Below, in pieces: positions 35,083-42,922 of a stretch of DNA of 47,053 bases (its first letter is position 1; every line of letters begins with the position of its first letter). The stretch spans positions 204 through 47,256 of the forward strand of contig CAJTXO010000024.1 of assembly GCA_910583555.1 (NCBI GenBank), read 5' to 3'. Origin of the DNA: an uncultured Eubacterium sp. Lineage in GTDB: Bacteria; Bacillota; Clostridia; Lachnospirales; Lachnospiraceae. The notes beneath the pieces were generated by a model that was not told where the DNA came from, did not search any database, and saw only the letters and a list, made by a program, of their open reading frames with translations. Position numbers and translations under genes: made by a program.

Positions 35083-36768
35083 TTGAATCTTTATCAGACG
35101 AAATTATCGGCGAAACTGAAAGAGGCGCTTAAAGCGGTACTTCCTATTATAGGTATTGTACTGGTGTTGAGTTTTACCATCGCCCCGATCCCGCCCAGTA
35201 TTCTGCTGCTTTTTCTTTTTGGCGCGGTGCTTCTGGTGGTCGGGATGATGTTTTTTACGCTGGGCGCGGAGCTTTCGATGACGCCGATGGGGGAAAAAAT
35301 AGGTACGAAAATGGCAAATTCTAGGCATATCGGCGTTGTTTTGCTGTTGTGCTTTATGCTCGGGTTTGTCATTACGGTCTCAGAGCCGGATCTTCAGGTG
35401 CTGGCGGAACAGGTGCCATCGATCCCGAACCGTATATTGATCATGTCGGTCGCCGGCGGCGTCGGGTTGTTCCTCGTCGTAGTCATGCTGCGGATGCTCC
35501 TGTCGAAATCGTTATCTGCTCTTTTGATCGTATTTTACAGTATCGTGTTTGTGCTCGCCTTTTTCATCCCCAAAGATTTTCTCACCGTGGCTTTTGATTC
35601 GGGCGGGGTTACGACCGGCCCGATGACTGTGCCGTTCATCATGGCGTTAGGCGTCGGCTTCGCGGCGGTGCGAAGCGACCGGCACGCGGAGGATGACAGT
35701 TTTGGGCTCGTCGCCCTCTGTTCGGTCGGGCCGATCCTTGCCGTACTTTTGCTTGGCCTTCTCTATCACCCGGAGGACACGGGCTACGTGCCGGCGGCGG
35801 TCCCGGATGTGCGGGATTCGGTGGAATTATGGAAATGTTTCGCCGGCGGTTTTCCCGCGTATATAAAGGAAATTGCCGTTTCCCTCCTTCCGATCACGGC
35901 GTTTTTTGCGCTGTTTCAGATCATTTCCCTCAAATTGTCGAAGCGGACGCTGTTAAAGATCGTGATCGGCATCGTCTATACATATATCGGACTCGTTTTA
36001 TTTTTAACGGGGGTGAACGTCGGTTTTATGCCGGCGGGAAATTATCTGGGAGAGATGATCGCGGGCCTCCCGTACCGGGTGATCCTCGTGCCGATCGGCA
36101 TGGTGATCGGTTACTTTCTCGTAAAAGCGGAACCGGCGGTCTACGTCCTGATGGAGCAGGTGGAAGAGATCACGTCCGGCGCGATCCCCGGCCGGGCGAT
36201 GGGCACGAGCCTTTCCCTCGGCGTCGCGGTCTCGGTCGGACTGGCGGCGATCTATTTTTCGTTTGTGACATGGAATACGTGGAAACATTTGCGCAAAGAG
36301 CTGTATCAAACGATGCACATCGAAATTCCGGGCCGGGGGATTGCGTTTCTCATACCGCTCAGCAGTATCGGGGGGAAGAAGGCGCTGCATTACCTGACCG
36401 TAGGCCAGGAGGTTGAGATCGAGGAGGAGAGTACATTGAAACAGACAGATTTTGAACTTTTGGTCGCGGTTGCGAACGCGGGTTATATGGAGACGATCAT
36501 GGATGCCGCCAGAAGCGCCCATGCGCCGGGGGGGACGGTCGTCCACGCGAAGGGAACCGGAATGGAACATGCGAGGAAATTTTTAGGGATTTCTTTGGCG
36601 GAAGAAAAAGAGATGATTTTTATCGTGGTGCGTTCGGGGCAGAAAAATGAGATCATGAAGGCAATCATGGAGCAGGCGGGGACAAAAAGTCCGGCCGGGG
36701 CGATCGTGTTTTCGCTTCCGGTGACGGGAACTGCCGGATTGCACGTATTGGAGGAAGAAGATGATTAG
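35083..36768 (+). CDS. DUF1538 membrane protein with C-terminal PII-like domain
   Basis: A 561-residue protein with two DUF1538 repeats. The first is at about 10-215 (FTLGAELSMTPMGEKIG, GGVTTGPMTVPF) and the second at about 250-420 (FLTGVNVGFMPAGNYLG, GRAMGTSLSLGV), each with several helices. A cytoplasmic tail (about 455-555) reads like a PII/GlnB-like sensor: FELLVAVANAGYMETIMDAA at its start and IFIVVRSGQKNEIMKAIME later. DUF1538 proteins are predicted transporters often encoded near PII proteins; here the regulator seems fused. The TTG start at 35083 has GGGAGA at good distance, whereas the nearby ATG at 35078 hits a stop at once. It overlaps the GH31 gene by 8 bases. Substrate unknown. 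Confidence 0.8.
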   Translation: MNLYQTKLSAKLKEALKAVLPIIGIVLVLSFTIAPIPPSILLLFLFGAVLLVVGMMFFTLGAELSMTPMGEKIGTKMANSRHIGVVLLLCFMLGFVITVSEPDLQVLAEQVPSIPNRILIMSVAGGVGLFLVVVMLRMLLSKSLSALLIVFYSIVFVLAFFIPKDFLTVAFDSGGVTTGPMTVPFIMALGVGFAAVRSDRHAEDDSFGLVALCSVGPILAVLLLGLLYHPEDTGYVPAAVPDVRDSVELWKCFAGGFPAYIKEIAVSLLPITAFFALFQIISLKLSKRTLLKIVIGIVYTYIGLVLFLTGVNVGFMPAGNYLGEMIAGLPYRVILVPIGMVIGYFLVKAEPAVYVLMEQVEEITSGAIPGRAMGTSLSLGVAVSVGLAAIYFSFVTWNTWKHLRKELYQTMHIEIPGRGIAFLIPLSSIGGKKALHYLTVGQEVEIEEESTLKQTDFELLVAVANAGYMETIMDAARSAHAPGGTVVHAKGTGMEHARKFLGISLAEEKEMIFIVVRSGQKNEIMKAIMEQAGTKSPAGAIVFSLPVTGTAGLHVLEEEDD

Positions 36769-38818
36769 AAAATATAAATTTGGAAGTCCGTTTGAGACGG
36801 GCGCTGTGGCGGCGCCGATGGAGGCGGAGCGGGGAATGCCGCCGTATGGGGAGATCTGGTGCGGAGATGAAGTGCCAGCGTGTGGAGAGAAGCGGAGCGA
36901 AGAGGGGGTGCCGGCGTGTGGGGAGAAACGGCCGGTGGGACCGTTTTTGTACCGCTATGTACTGCATGACGAGGATATCGTGTACGGGCTCGGTGAGGCT
37001 AACCGCGGCATCAACAAACGGGGGTATCAGTATGTCAGCGATTGTACGGACCAGCCGAACCACACTGAGGATAAGCGTTCCCTATACGGCGCGCACAATT
37101 TTATCGTCATTTCCGGCAAGGAAACGTTTGGCCTGTTTTTTGACTATCCGTCCAGAATGACATTTGATATCGGCTATGAAAAAACGGAGCTGATGACGGT
37201 AAGCTGTGAGCACGCCGATTTGTACCTATATGTAATAGAAGGGGATTCGGCGTATGACGTCGTCAAACAGTTCCGCAAGATCATCGGCAGGAGTTACATC
37301 CCCCCGAAGTTCGCGTTCGGGTTCGGGCAGAGCCGCTGGGGGTACAGAACGAAAGAAGATTTCCGGCGTGTCGCGGACGGATACCGCTCGAACCGGATCC
37401 CGTTAGACATGATCTATATGGATATCGACTATATGCAGGATTATAAGGATTTTACGGTAAATGAGGAGGAATACCCGGATTTTCCGGCATTTGTCGCGGA
37501 AATGAAGGAGCGGGGCATCCGCCTGATACCGATCATTGACGCCGGGGTGAAAGTGGAAGAGGGGTATCCGGTCTATGAAGAAGGGGTGCGCGAAGGATAT
37601 TTTTGCAAACGGGAAGACGGCAGCGAGTTTACGGCTGTGGTGTGGCCAGGCGAGACACATTTTCCCGATTTTCTCAATGAAAAGGCCGCCAGGTGGTTCG
37701 GGGATCTTTACCGCGGCCTGACGAATCAGGGGATCGAAGGGTTTTGGAATGACATGAATGAGCCGGCCATTTTTTATTCACAGGAGGGCGTCCGGGAGCT
37801 GCAGCAAGTGATCTCGTCCTGTCAGGAGATGGAGCACGGGATGGAAGATGTGCGGAGGATCCAGGAAAAGGCCGGCAGTCTGGCGAATGCCGGGGCGGAT
37901 TACAAACGCTTTTACCACGCGGTCGACGGGCAGATGATCCGGCATGATCAGGTGCACAATCTGTACGGGTATCATATGACGAAAGCGGCGGCTGAGGCCT
38001 TTGGGCGCATAGCCCCAAACCGCAGATTGTTATTGTTTTCCCGCGCGTCGTATATCGGAATGCACCGCTACGGAGGCATTTGGACAGGGGACAACCATTC
38101 GTGGTGGTCGCATCTGCTCCTGAACCTGAAGATGCTTCCCTCGCTCAATATGTGCGGATTTCTGTATGTCGGCGCGGATTTAGGCGGGTTTGGCGCGGAT
38201 ACGACGCGGGAACTTTTGCTCCGCTGGCTGGCGCTGGGCGTGTTCACGCCTCTCATGAGGGATCACGCGGCTCTCGGGACGAGGGATCAGGAGGCTTACC
38301 GGTTTGGGGATACGGAGGCGTTCCGCGGCATCATCGAAACGAGATACCGCCTTTTACCGTATCTGTACAGTGAATATCTGAAAGCGGCCTATACAGATGA
38401 TATGTATTGCCGTCCGCTGGCGTTTGTATATCCGGAGGATGATTTTGCGCGCGGCGTCGAGGATCAGCTTATCATCGGCGATGAGATCATGATCGCGCCG
38501 GTCTGTACGGAGCATGCGAAAGGACGTTATGTGTATCTGCCGGAAGAAATGCGGTTTGTGAAAATGAAAAAGGATAATTACTATATAGAAGAAACATTGG
38601 AACCGGGACATCATTATGTGGAGGTCGCGGTCGATGAGGTGCCGCTCTTTATCCGTGCCGGCAAGTGTATCCCGTTAGTGGACGCGGCCCAGTGTGTGGA
38701 GGAGATCGATATGCAGACGATGAAATCGATCGGCTACGGGGGCGCCAGCTATGAGCGGTATGACGACGACGGCGTTCATGCGGACAGCCGGGTGAGGCGG
38801 ACGGTTGAGAGTATGTAA
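36761..38818 (+). CDS. GH31 alpha-glucosidase
   Basis: A 685-residue cytoplasmic family 31 glycosidase (no signal peptide). The nucleophile is Asp331 in GFWNDMNEPAIF, the acid/base Asp444 in GGIWTGDNHSWW, and substrate-loop motifs are GFGQSRWGY and MIYMDIDYMQDY. Overall it closely resembles, from memory, the Blautia obeum alpha-glucosidase that prefers alpha-1,6 linkages, so small isomalto- or malto-oligosaccharides are likely substrates (inference). Near residues 41-62 there is an extra segment with a near-repeated VPACGEKR (twice), not expected in the family. The start overlaps the DUF1538 gene, so the two are co-transcribed. Confidence 0.92.
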   Translation: MIRKYKFGSPFETGAVAAPMEAERGMPPYGEIWCGDEVPACGEKRSEEGVPACGEKRPVGPFLYRYVLHDEDIVYGLGEANRGINKRGYQYVSDCTDQPNHTEDKRSLYGAHNFIVISGKETFGLFFDYPSRMTFDIGYEKTELMTVSCEHADLYLYVIEGDSAYDVVKQFRKIIGRSYIPPKFAFGFGQSRWGYRTKEDFRRVADGYRSNRIPLDMIYMDIDYMQDYKDFTVNEEEYPDFPAFVAEMKERGIRLIPIIDAGVKVEEGYPVYEEGVREGYFCKREDGSEFTAVVWPGETHFPDFLNEKAARWFGDLYRGLTNQGIEGFWNDMNEPAIFYSQEGVRELQQVISSCQEMEHGMEDVRRIQEKAGSLANAGADYKRFYHAVDGQMIRHDQVHNLYGYHMTKAAAEAFGRIAPNRRLLLFSRASYIGMHRYGGIWTGDNHSWWSHLLLNLKMLPSLNMCGFLYVGADLGGFGADTTRELLLRWLALGVFTPLMRDHAALGTRDQEAYRFGDTEAFRGIIETRYRLLPYLYSEYLKAAYTDDMYCRPLAFVYPEDDFARGVEDQLIIGDEIMIAPVCTEHAKGRYVYLPEEMRFVKMKKDNYYIEETLEPGHHYVEVAVDEVPLFIRAGKCIPLVDAAQCVEEIDMQTMKSIGYGGASYERYDDDGVHADSRVRRTVESM

Positions 38819-38848
38819 TAATGGGTCAGGCAACGGCAGCAGAACGTA

Positions 38849-38885
38849 AAAGAATACCAGCCCGGATCATGGACTGGTATTCTTT
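38849..38885. terminator. Hairpin terminator between GH31 and xylanase genes
   Basis: A perfect 12-bp inverted repeat, AAAGAATACCAG (38849-38860) and CTGGTATTCTTT (38874-38885), with a 13-base loop. A short T-rich stretch follows (GATTTATAAAT), and a further small hairpin (GGGATT-TATG-AATCCC) and T-runs lie about 25-50 bases on. It lies between convergent genes and probably works both ways. Confidence 0.7.
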
Positions 38886-38931
38886 GATTTATAAATGGCC
38901 GGAGGGATTTATGAATCCCTGCGATCCTTTT

Positions 38932-40503
38932 TTATTTTTTTGCGGCGCCTACAAACGCGAACAGGGAGCCTTTCGGATCGTTGATCGTCTTTCCGAACAG
39001 CAGCGGTTTGCACTGGGAGCGCCAGGAGGTGCTGTCACAGAGTCCCCATAACGTAATGCCAGTGATTCCTTTCGGATTGACGGCGGTGTTGCGGGTTTTC
39101 TGTTTTGTCACGATCGTTTTCATCAATTCTTTGACAAATTTTTTCTGATCGGCGTTCGTTTCCTTCTCATCTTTGTACGCATATGTCGCGGATGAGCCTT
39201 CCGTGTCAAAGTTGATCGTGAAATCGAGTTCGGTGATCTGGATCTCGTAACCGGAGGCGAGGAATTTTTCCAGCGCGTCGCCGTACTGTTTGACGGTAGG
39301 AACTTTTACATCGACGTGGCTCTGCATTCCAATACCGCCGCAGATCTTTTCCGGTTCATCTTTGTTGATAAACGCTACGAGATCAAGTACCTGCTGTACG
39401 GAAAAGTACGTGTTGTAGTCGTTATAGAACAGCGTCACTTTGTCCTGGACGCCATAACTCTTTAACACGCCGTACGCGGTCTGGAACGCTTTCTTCACGT
39501 AAGAAGGCGATGCGCCCATATTGCCGTATACGCTGTCCCACACCGTTTTTCCGAACGAGCCGCGGTGCAGGTATTCGTTTACGACGTCCCATGCGTAGAC
39601 GATGCTTCCGGCGGAACCGGTCAGCGCTTTTTCTTTTTCCATCACATGTGCCATTACGTTGTGCACATAGAAATCCAGACGCGCGTCCATCGTCTGGGTG
39701 GAAACGATCGTATCTTTGGAACCGGCGGAAGAACCATCGTACGATTTGTGGAAGAACCAGCTCGGCGTCTGGCTGTGCCATACGAGCGTGTGGGCGCGCA
39801 TGCGCAGGCCGTTTTTCGCGGCTACCTCCATCGCGCCGTCCACTTCCCGAAAGTTTAACTGCGGAACGGTCGGTTCGCTGTAGTTTTCCGGTATATAGTA
39901 TCCGGCTGCTTTCGCTTCGTCTACGGTCATTGTTTTTGCCTTGAAGCCGAGGATGTTATCCGGCTTCATCTCATTTTCCAGTGTGAAACTGTTGAAATGT
40001 TTTTTGATAAATGCCAGTGTATCGTTTTTGCGTAGTTCCCTCGGGGCGGAACTTCCGTAATTCACGGCGGCGCCCATGTTTGGGATGATGTCCTTGTAAG
40101 CGGCGAGGATGCTCGGCGCGTTTACGATCTTTTTCTGATTGACGGTTACTTTGCATTTGAGTTTATATGTTTTTTTGTTCAGTTTTACCGTGCAGGAAAC
40201 GGTGGCGGTTCCCTTTTTGACACCTTTGATCTTGCAGGATGATTTCGTTTTTTTGGAAATCTTTGCTATCTTTTTCTTGTTTGTTTTCCATGTCACCTTT
40301 GCTTTTTTTCCCGCGCGCGTCAGTTTAATGGTTTTTGTTTTTCCTTCGGTAACCGTTATTTTCTTTGCGGAAAGCTTTGGCTTTTTAGCTTTTGCGCCGG
40401 CTTCGGTTCCCGGTGCGAGTGTCGAGATCACGACGCCGAATAATAGGGCAGATGCCATGCTTTTTTTCATGGCATTCGTCAATCCTGTTCTAAATACAGT
40501 CAT
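38932..40503 (-). CDS. Secreted GH10 endo-1,4-beta-xylanase with N-terminal Ig-like domain
   Basis: A 523-residue protein. The signal peptide (about 1-36: basic start, ASALLFGVVISTLAPG, then EAGAKA) leads into a lysine-rich bacterial Ig-like domain (about 40-120). The GH10 barrel (about 130-515) has NSFTLENEMKPD, HTLVWHSQTPSWFF, acid/base Glu310 in WDVVNEYL and nucleophile Glu425 in ITELDF, then GITLWGLCDSTSW. It would cut xylan outside the cell. It has no sorting signal or carbohydrate-binding module beyond the Ig-like part. The ribosome site is GGAGG, nine bases before the ATG. It stands alone on the minus strand with its own promoter. Confidence 0.93.
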   Translation of the reverse strand: MTVFRTGLTNAMKKSMASALLFGVVISTLAPGTEAGAKAKKPKLSAKKITVTEGKTKTIKLTRAGKKAKVTWKTNKKKIAKISKKTKSSCKIKGVKKGTATVSCTVKLNKKTYKLKCKVTVNQKKIVNAPSILAAYKDIIPNMGAAVNYGSSAPRELRKNDTLAFIKKHFNSFTLENEMKPDNILGFKAKTMTVDEAKAAGYYIPENYSEPTVPQLNFREVDGAMEVAAKNGLRMRAHTLVWHSQTPSWFFHKSYDGSSAGSKDTIVSTQTMDARLDFYVHNVMAHVMEKEKALTGSAGSIVYAWDVVNEYLHRGSFGKTVWDSVYGNMGASPSYVKKAFQTAYGVLKSYGVQDKVTLFYNDYNTYFSVQQVLDLVAFINKDEPEKICGGIGMQSHVDVKVPTVKQYGDALEKFLASGYEIQITELDFTINFDTEGSSATYAYKDEKETNADQKKFVKELMKTIVTKQKTRNTAVNPKGITGITLWGLCDSTSWRSQCKPLLFGKTINDPKGSLFAFVGAAKK

Positions 40504-40562
40504 GAATGAATTCCTCCTTTTTTGCTTGTGCAGACCGGTTTTATGGCTCCGGTTTTTCTTCC

Positions 40563-40591
40563 ATTATACATAAGATTTGACTAATGTTCAA
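40563..40591 (-). promoter_or_regulatory. Promoter of the xylanase gene
   Basis: On the minus strand TTGAAC (40586-40591), a 17-bp spacer and TATAAT (40563-40568). The transcript would begin near 40556, about 53 bases before the xylanase ATG. Confidence 0.75.
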
Positions 40592-40621
40592 GCGCGATTT
40601 CCGTTTCCAGATCGAAGAGAG

Positions 40622-40660
40622 GAAAGATCTGGGCAAAGAAAAAAGATCTGGGCAAAGAAA
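40622..40660. repeat. 19-bp tandem direct repeat
   Basis: The unit AAAGATCTGGGCAAAGAAA occurs twice head to tail (AGATCT at 40625 and 40644), behind the xylanase promoter in the divergent region between xylanase and sortase genes. It may be a slippage product or a binding site; nothing else in the sequence decides this. Confidence 0.7.
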
Positions 40661-40690
40661 AAAGGCTGTCCGTATTTTGTTGATTTTAAG

Positions 40691-40719
40691 TTGAATGTCA
40701 TTTGTATTTGTGATAATAT
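40691..40719 (+). promoter_or_regulatory. Possible promoter for the sortase gene
   Basis: TTGAAT at 40691-40696 is followed 15 bp later by GATAAT (40712-40717), which has an extended TG motif in front, or 17 bp later by TAATAT (40714-40719). It lies about 95 bases before the sortase start. Moderate to weak match. Confidence 0.4.
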
Positions 40720-40809
40720 TGATTTAGTTGGCTGTTATTATGGGGAACATGAAATGGAGTAACTGGAGACATGGATTTGTGGAAGCAGACATAGAAAGGA
40801 TGGAAGCAG

Positions 40810-41634
40810 ATGCCGCATGGGAAAATCAGGAAATGGATCAGAAGATGTCTGCTCGTCGTCATCGCCGTCTGTCTGCTGCTGATCGTCCGCAGTATTCAGC
40901 TGTCATCCGAACAGGAAAAAGAGCAGGAGCGGCTTCGGGAGATGATCGGCCAGGAGCAGGGGGAAGAACAGACGTCGAAGGACGGGGCAGTGGTTTCATC
41001 CGGGGCAGTTGATCCATCCGGGGCTGCTGTGTCCGCCGCTCCACAGGAGCCGGCTGTATTGGGCAAATATGCCTCTTTATATGAAAAAAACAGCAATCTG
41101 GCGGGCTGGCTTTCCATTCCGGGGATGGTCATAGATTATCCAGTCATGCAGTGTGAGGACGACGAGTATTATCTCCACCGTGATTTTAACAGGAAAAAGA
41201 GCAGGTATGGCTGCCTGTATGTGCGGGGGATGGCCGATGTCAATACGCCGGGAACGAATTTTATCATATACGGTCACAATATGAAGGATGGGAAGATGTT
41301 TGGGGATCTGGATCTGTATGAGCAGAAGAGTTTTTACCGCAGGCATCCCAAAGTGTTTTTTGATACGCTTTATGAAGAGCGTACCTATGAGATCATCTCC
41401 GTGTTCCGGTCGAGGGTTTACAACACGGACGATGACGTGTTTAAATATTACCAGTTTTATGAGGCGCAGACAAAAAAAGAGTTTGAGAATTTTTATAAAA
41501 ACATAAAGAAGCTTTCTTTGTATGATACAGGAGTGGAAGCGGAGTTCGGGGATACGTTCCTGACATTGTCCACCTGCGCCTATCATGTGGAGAACGGCCG
41601 GTTTGCGGTCGTGGCAAAACGGGTAACAGAGTAA
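40810..41634 (+). CDS. srtB: Class B sortase
   Basis: A 274-residue membrane-anchored cysteine transpeptidase that links sorting-signal proteins to the wall. A basic start and one helix (about 12-27, CLLVVIAVCLLLIVRSI) are followed by a Ser/Ala/Gln-rich stalk (about 30-85) and the sortase barrel. Catalytic residues are His156 (IIYGHNMKDG), Cys256 (LSTCAYHV) and Arg264 (NGRFAVVAKR); the arrangement and the FENFYKNIKK helix fit class B. GAAAGGA lies nine bases before the ATG. I found no protein in the window with an LPXTG/NPQTN-like C-terminal signal, so its substrates are elsewhere. Confidence 0.92.
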   Translation: MPHGKIRKWIRRCLLVVIAVCLLLIVRSIQLSSEQEKEQERLREMIGQEQGEEQTSKDGAVVSSGAVDPSGAAVSAAPQEPAVLGKYASLYEKNSNLAGWLSIPGMVIDYPVMQCEDDEYYLHRDFNRKKSRYGCLYVRGMADVNTPGTNFIIYGHNMKDGKMFGDLDLYEQKSFYRRHPKVFFDTLYEERTYEIISVFRSRVYNTDDDVFKYYQFYEAQTKKEFENFYKNIKKLSLYDTGVEAEFGDTFLTLSTCAYHVENGRFAVVAKRVTE

Positions 41635-41669
41635 GCGGGTTAAAATAATAACAAAGGAGAGATACAGGT

Positions 41670-42407
41670 ATGTATCAGATAGCACTGTGTGATGATGAGA
41701 TAGAGGAATTAAATGCGGTGGAGGGCATACTGAATTCCTACGGTGAAAAAAACGAGGATTATGAATTTTTGCTCAGGCGTTTTGAAAGCGCGGAAAAGCT
41801 GCTGGATCTTATGGAGAGGAAAGAGTATGCTCCCGATCTTTTGCTGATGGACATCTACATGCCCGGGGCGACTGGTATCGAGACGGCGAAAAAACTGCGG
41901 GAAATGGGGAATTCGTCCAGGATTATATTCCTTACGACTTCGAGGGAACATGCGCTGGAAGCTTTTTCCGTGAACGCGGTCCAGTACCTGGTCAAACCGA
42001 TCTCGCCGGACACGTTTTATCCCGTACTGGACGAGGTGTTTGACGCGCTGAGGGACGAGGCGTTTCAGTACATTTTGTTTCAGACTGACAATCATGTGCG
42101 CAAGGTTGCGGTTTCCGACATTATATGCTGTGAGGCACAGCGGAAAAAGCAGTGTGTGTATCTCACCGATGGTGAGAGCATAACGCTTCACCTGACAATG
42201 AAAAAATTGTGTGAACTCATTGACGGCTACAGGGAATTTACGAAGGTGGGCGCATCCTATATTGTTAATTTGGAGCATATCGAACAGATGAGTACGCAGG
42301 CGCTGTGGATGGATAATAAAAAGGAAATATATCTGCCGCGGGGTTCCTATAAGGTGCTGCGGGAACAATATTTTAACTATTATTGCGGCAGGGCAGAACA
42401 AACATGA
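41670..42407 (+). CDS. LytTR-family response regulator
   Basis: A 245-residue two-domain regulator. Receiver domain about 1-125: acidic pair in LCDDEIEE, phospho-acceptor Asp61 in LLMDIYMPG, TTSREHALEAF and the lysine in YLVKPIS. The C-terminal LytTR DNA-binding domain (about 140-240) has ICCEAQRKKQCVYL, FTKVGASYIVNLEHI and LPRGSYKVLREQYF. Such regulators (AgrA, LytR, VirR) control surface and secreted proteins. No sensor kinase is adjacent, so it is an orphan here. It follows the sortase by 35 bases with AAAGGAG before the ATG, so the two may be one unit. Confidence 0.92.
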   Translation: MYQIALCDDEIEELNAVEGILNSYGEKNEDYEFLLRRFESAEKLLDLMERKEYAPDLLLMDIYMPGATGIETAKKLREMGNSSRIIFLTTSREHALEAFSVNAVQYLVKPISPDTFYPVLDEVFDALRDEAFQYILFQTDNHVRKVAVSDIICCEAQRKKQCVYLTDGESITLHLTMKKLCELIDGYREFTKVGASYIVNLEHIEQMSTQALWMDNKKEIYLPRGSYKVLREQYFNYYCGRAEQT

Positions 42408-42420
42408 GGAGATGAGGATC

Positions 42421-42879
42421 ATGGAAACATGCAAGATTCGCCTGGCAGTGGAATCGGACATAGAAGCGATCAACGAGCTTCTTTATGAAGTACATAAAGT
42501 CCACAGCGAGGCAAGGCCCGATCTGTTTGTGTCGGGCGCGAAAAAATACAATGACGGGGAGCTGCGGAGCATTTTGGCGGACAACCGCCGCCCTGTATTT
42601 GTAGCGGAAAGAGACGGACAGGTGGTAGGTCATGTGTTCTGCATAGATAAGCCGTTCGCAAAGGGAAAGACGCTTTACATCGATGACCTCTGTGTGGCGG
42701 AAACCGCCAGACATTCGCGGATCGGCAGGACGTTGTATGAATATGTACTGGATTACGCGAGAAAAAAACAGTACTATAATGTGACGCTGAACGTGTGGGC
42801 GGATAACGCCGGCGCCGTGAAATTTTATGAAAAGTTAGGTCTGGGCGTCCAGAAGATCGGGATGGAACAGATCCTGTAA
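42421..42879 (+). CDS. GNAT-family N-acetyltransferase
   Basis: A 152-residue acetyl-CoA-dependent acetyltransferase. It starts CKIRLAVESDIEAINELL; the core beta strand region has PVFVAERDGQVVGHVF and LYIDDLCVAETARHSRIGRTLYE (about 80-102), where the acetyl-CoA pyrophosphate loop is expected, and ends with NVWADNAGAVKFYEKLG typical of the family. The start at 42421 is preferred over ATG 42412, which touches its own AGGAG. The substrate is unknown. It lies 13 bases after the LytTR gene in the same direction. Confidence 0.85.
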   Translation: METCKIRLAVESDIEAINELLYEVHKVHSEARPDLFVSGAKKYNDGELRSILADNRRPVFVAERDGQVVGHVFCIDKPFAKGKTLYIDDLCVAETARHSRIGRTLYEYVLDYARKKQYYNVTLNVWADNAGAVKFYEKLGLGVQKIGMEQIL

Positions 42880-42922
42880 CGGACGGCGGGCGAGACCAAT
42901 AAGAAAGTGAGGAGAGGAAAAC

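Noticed and set aside
40577..40762. 61-codon frame between the xylanase promoter and the sortase gene
   Set aside because: No ribosome site, it begins in the xylanase promoter and runs over a 19-bp tandem repeat; composition is not protein-like.
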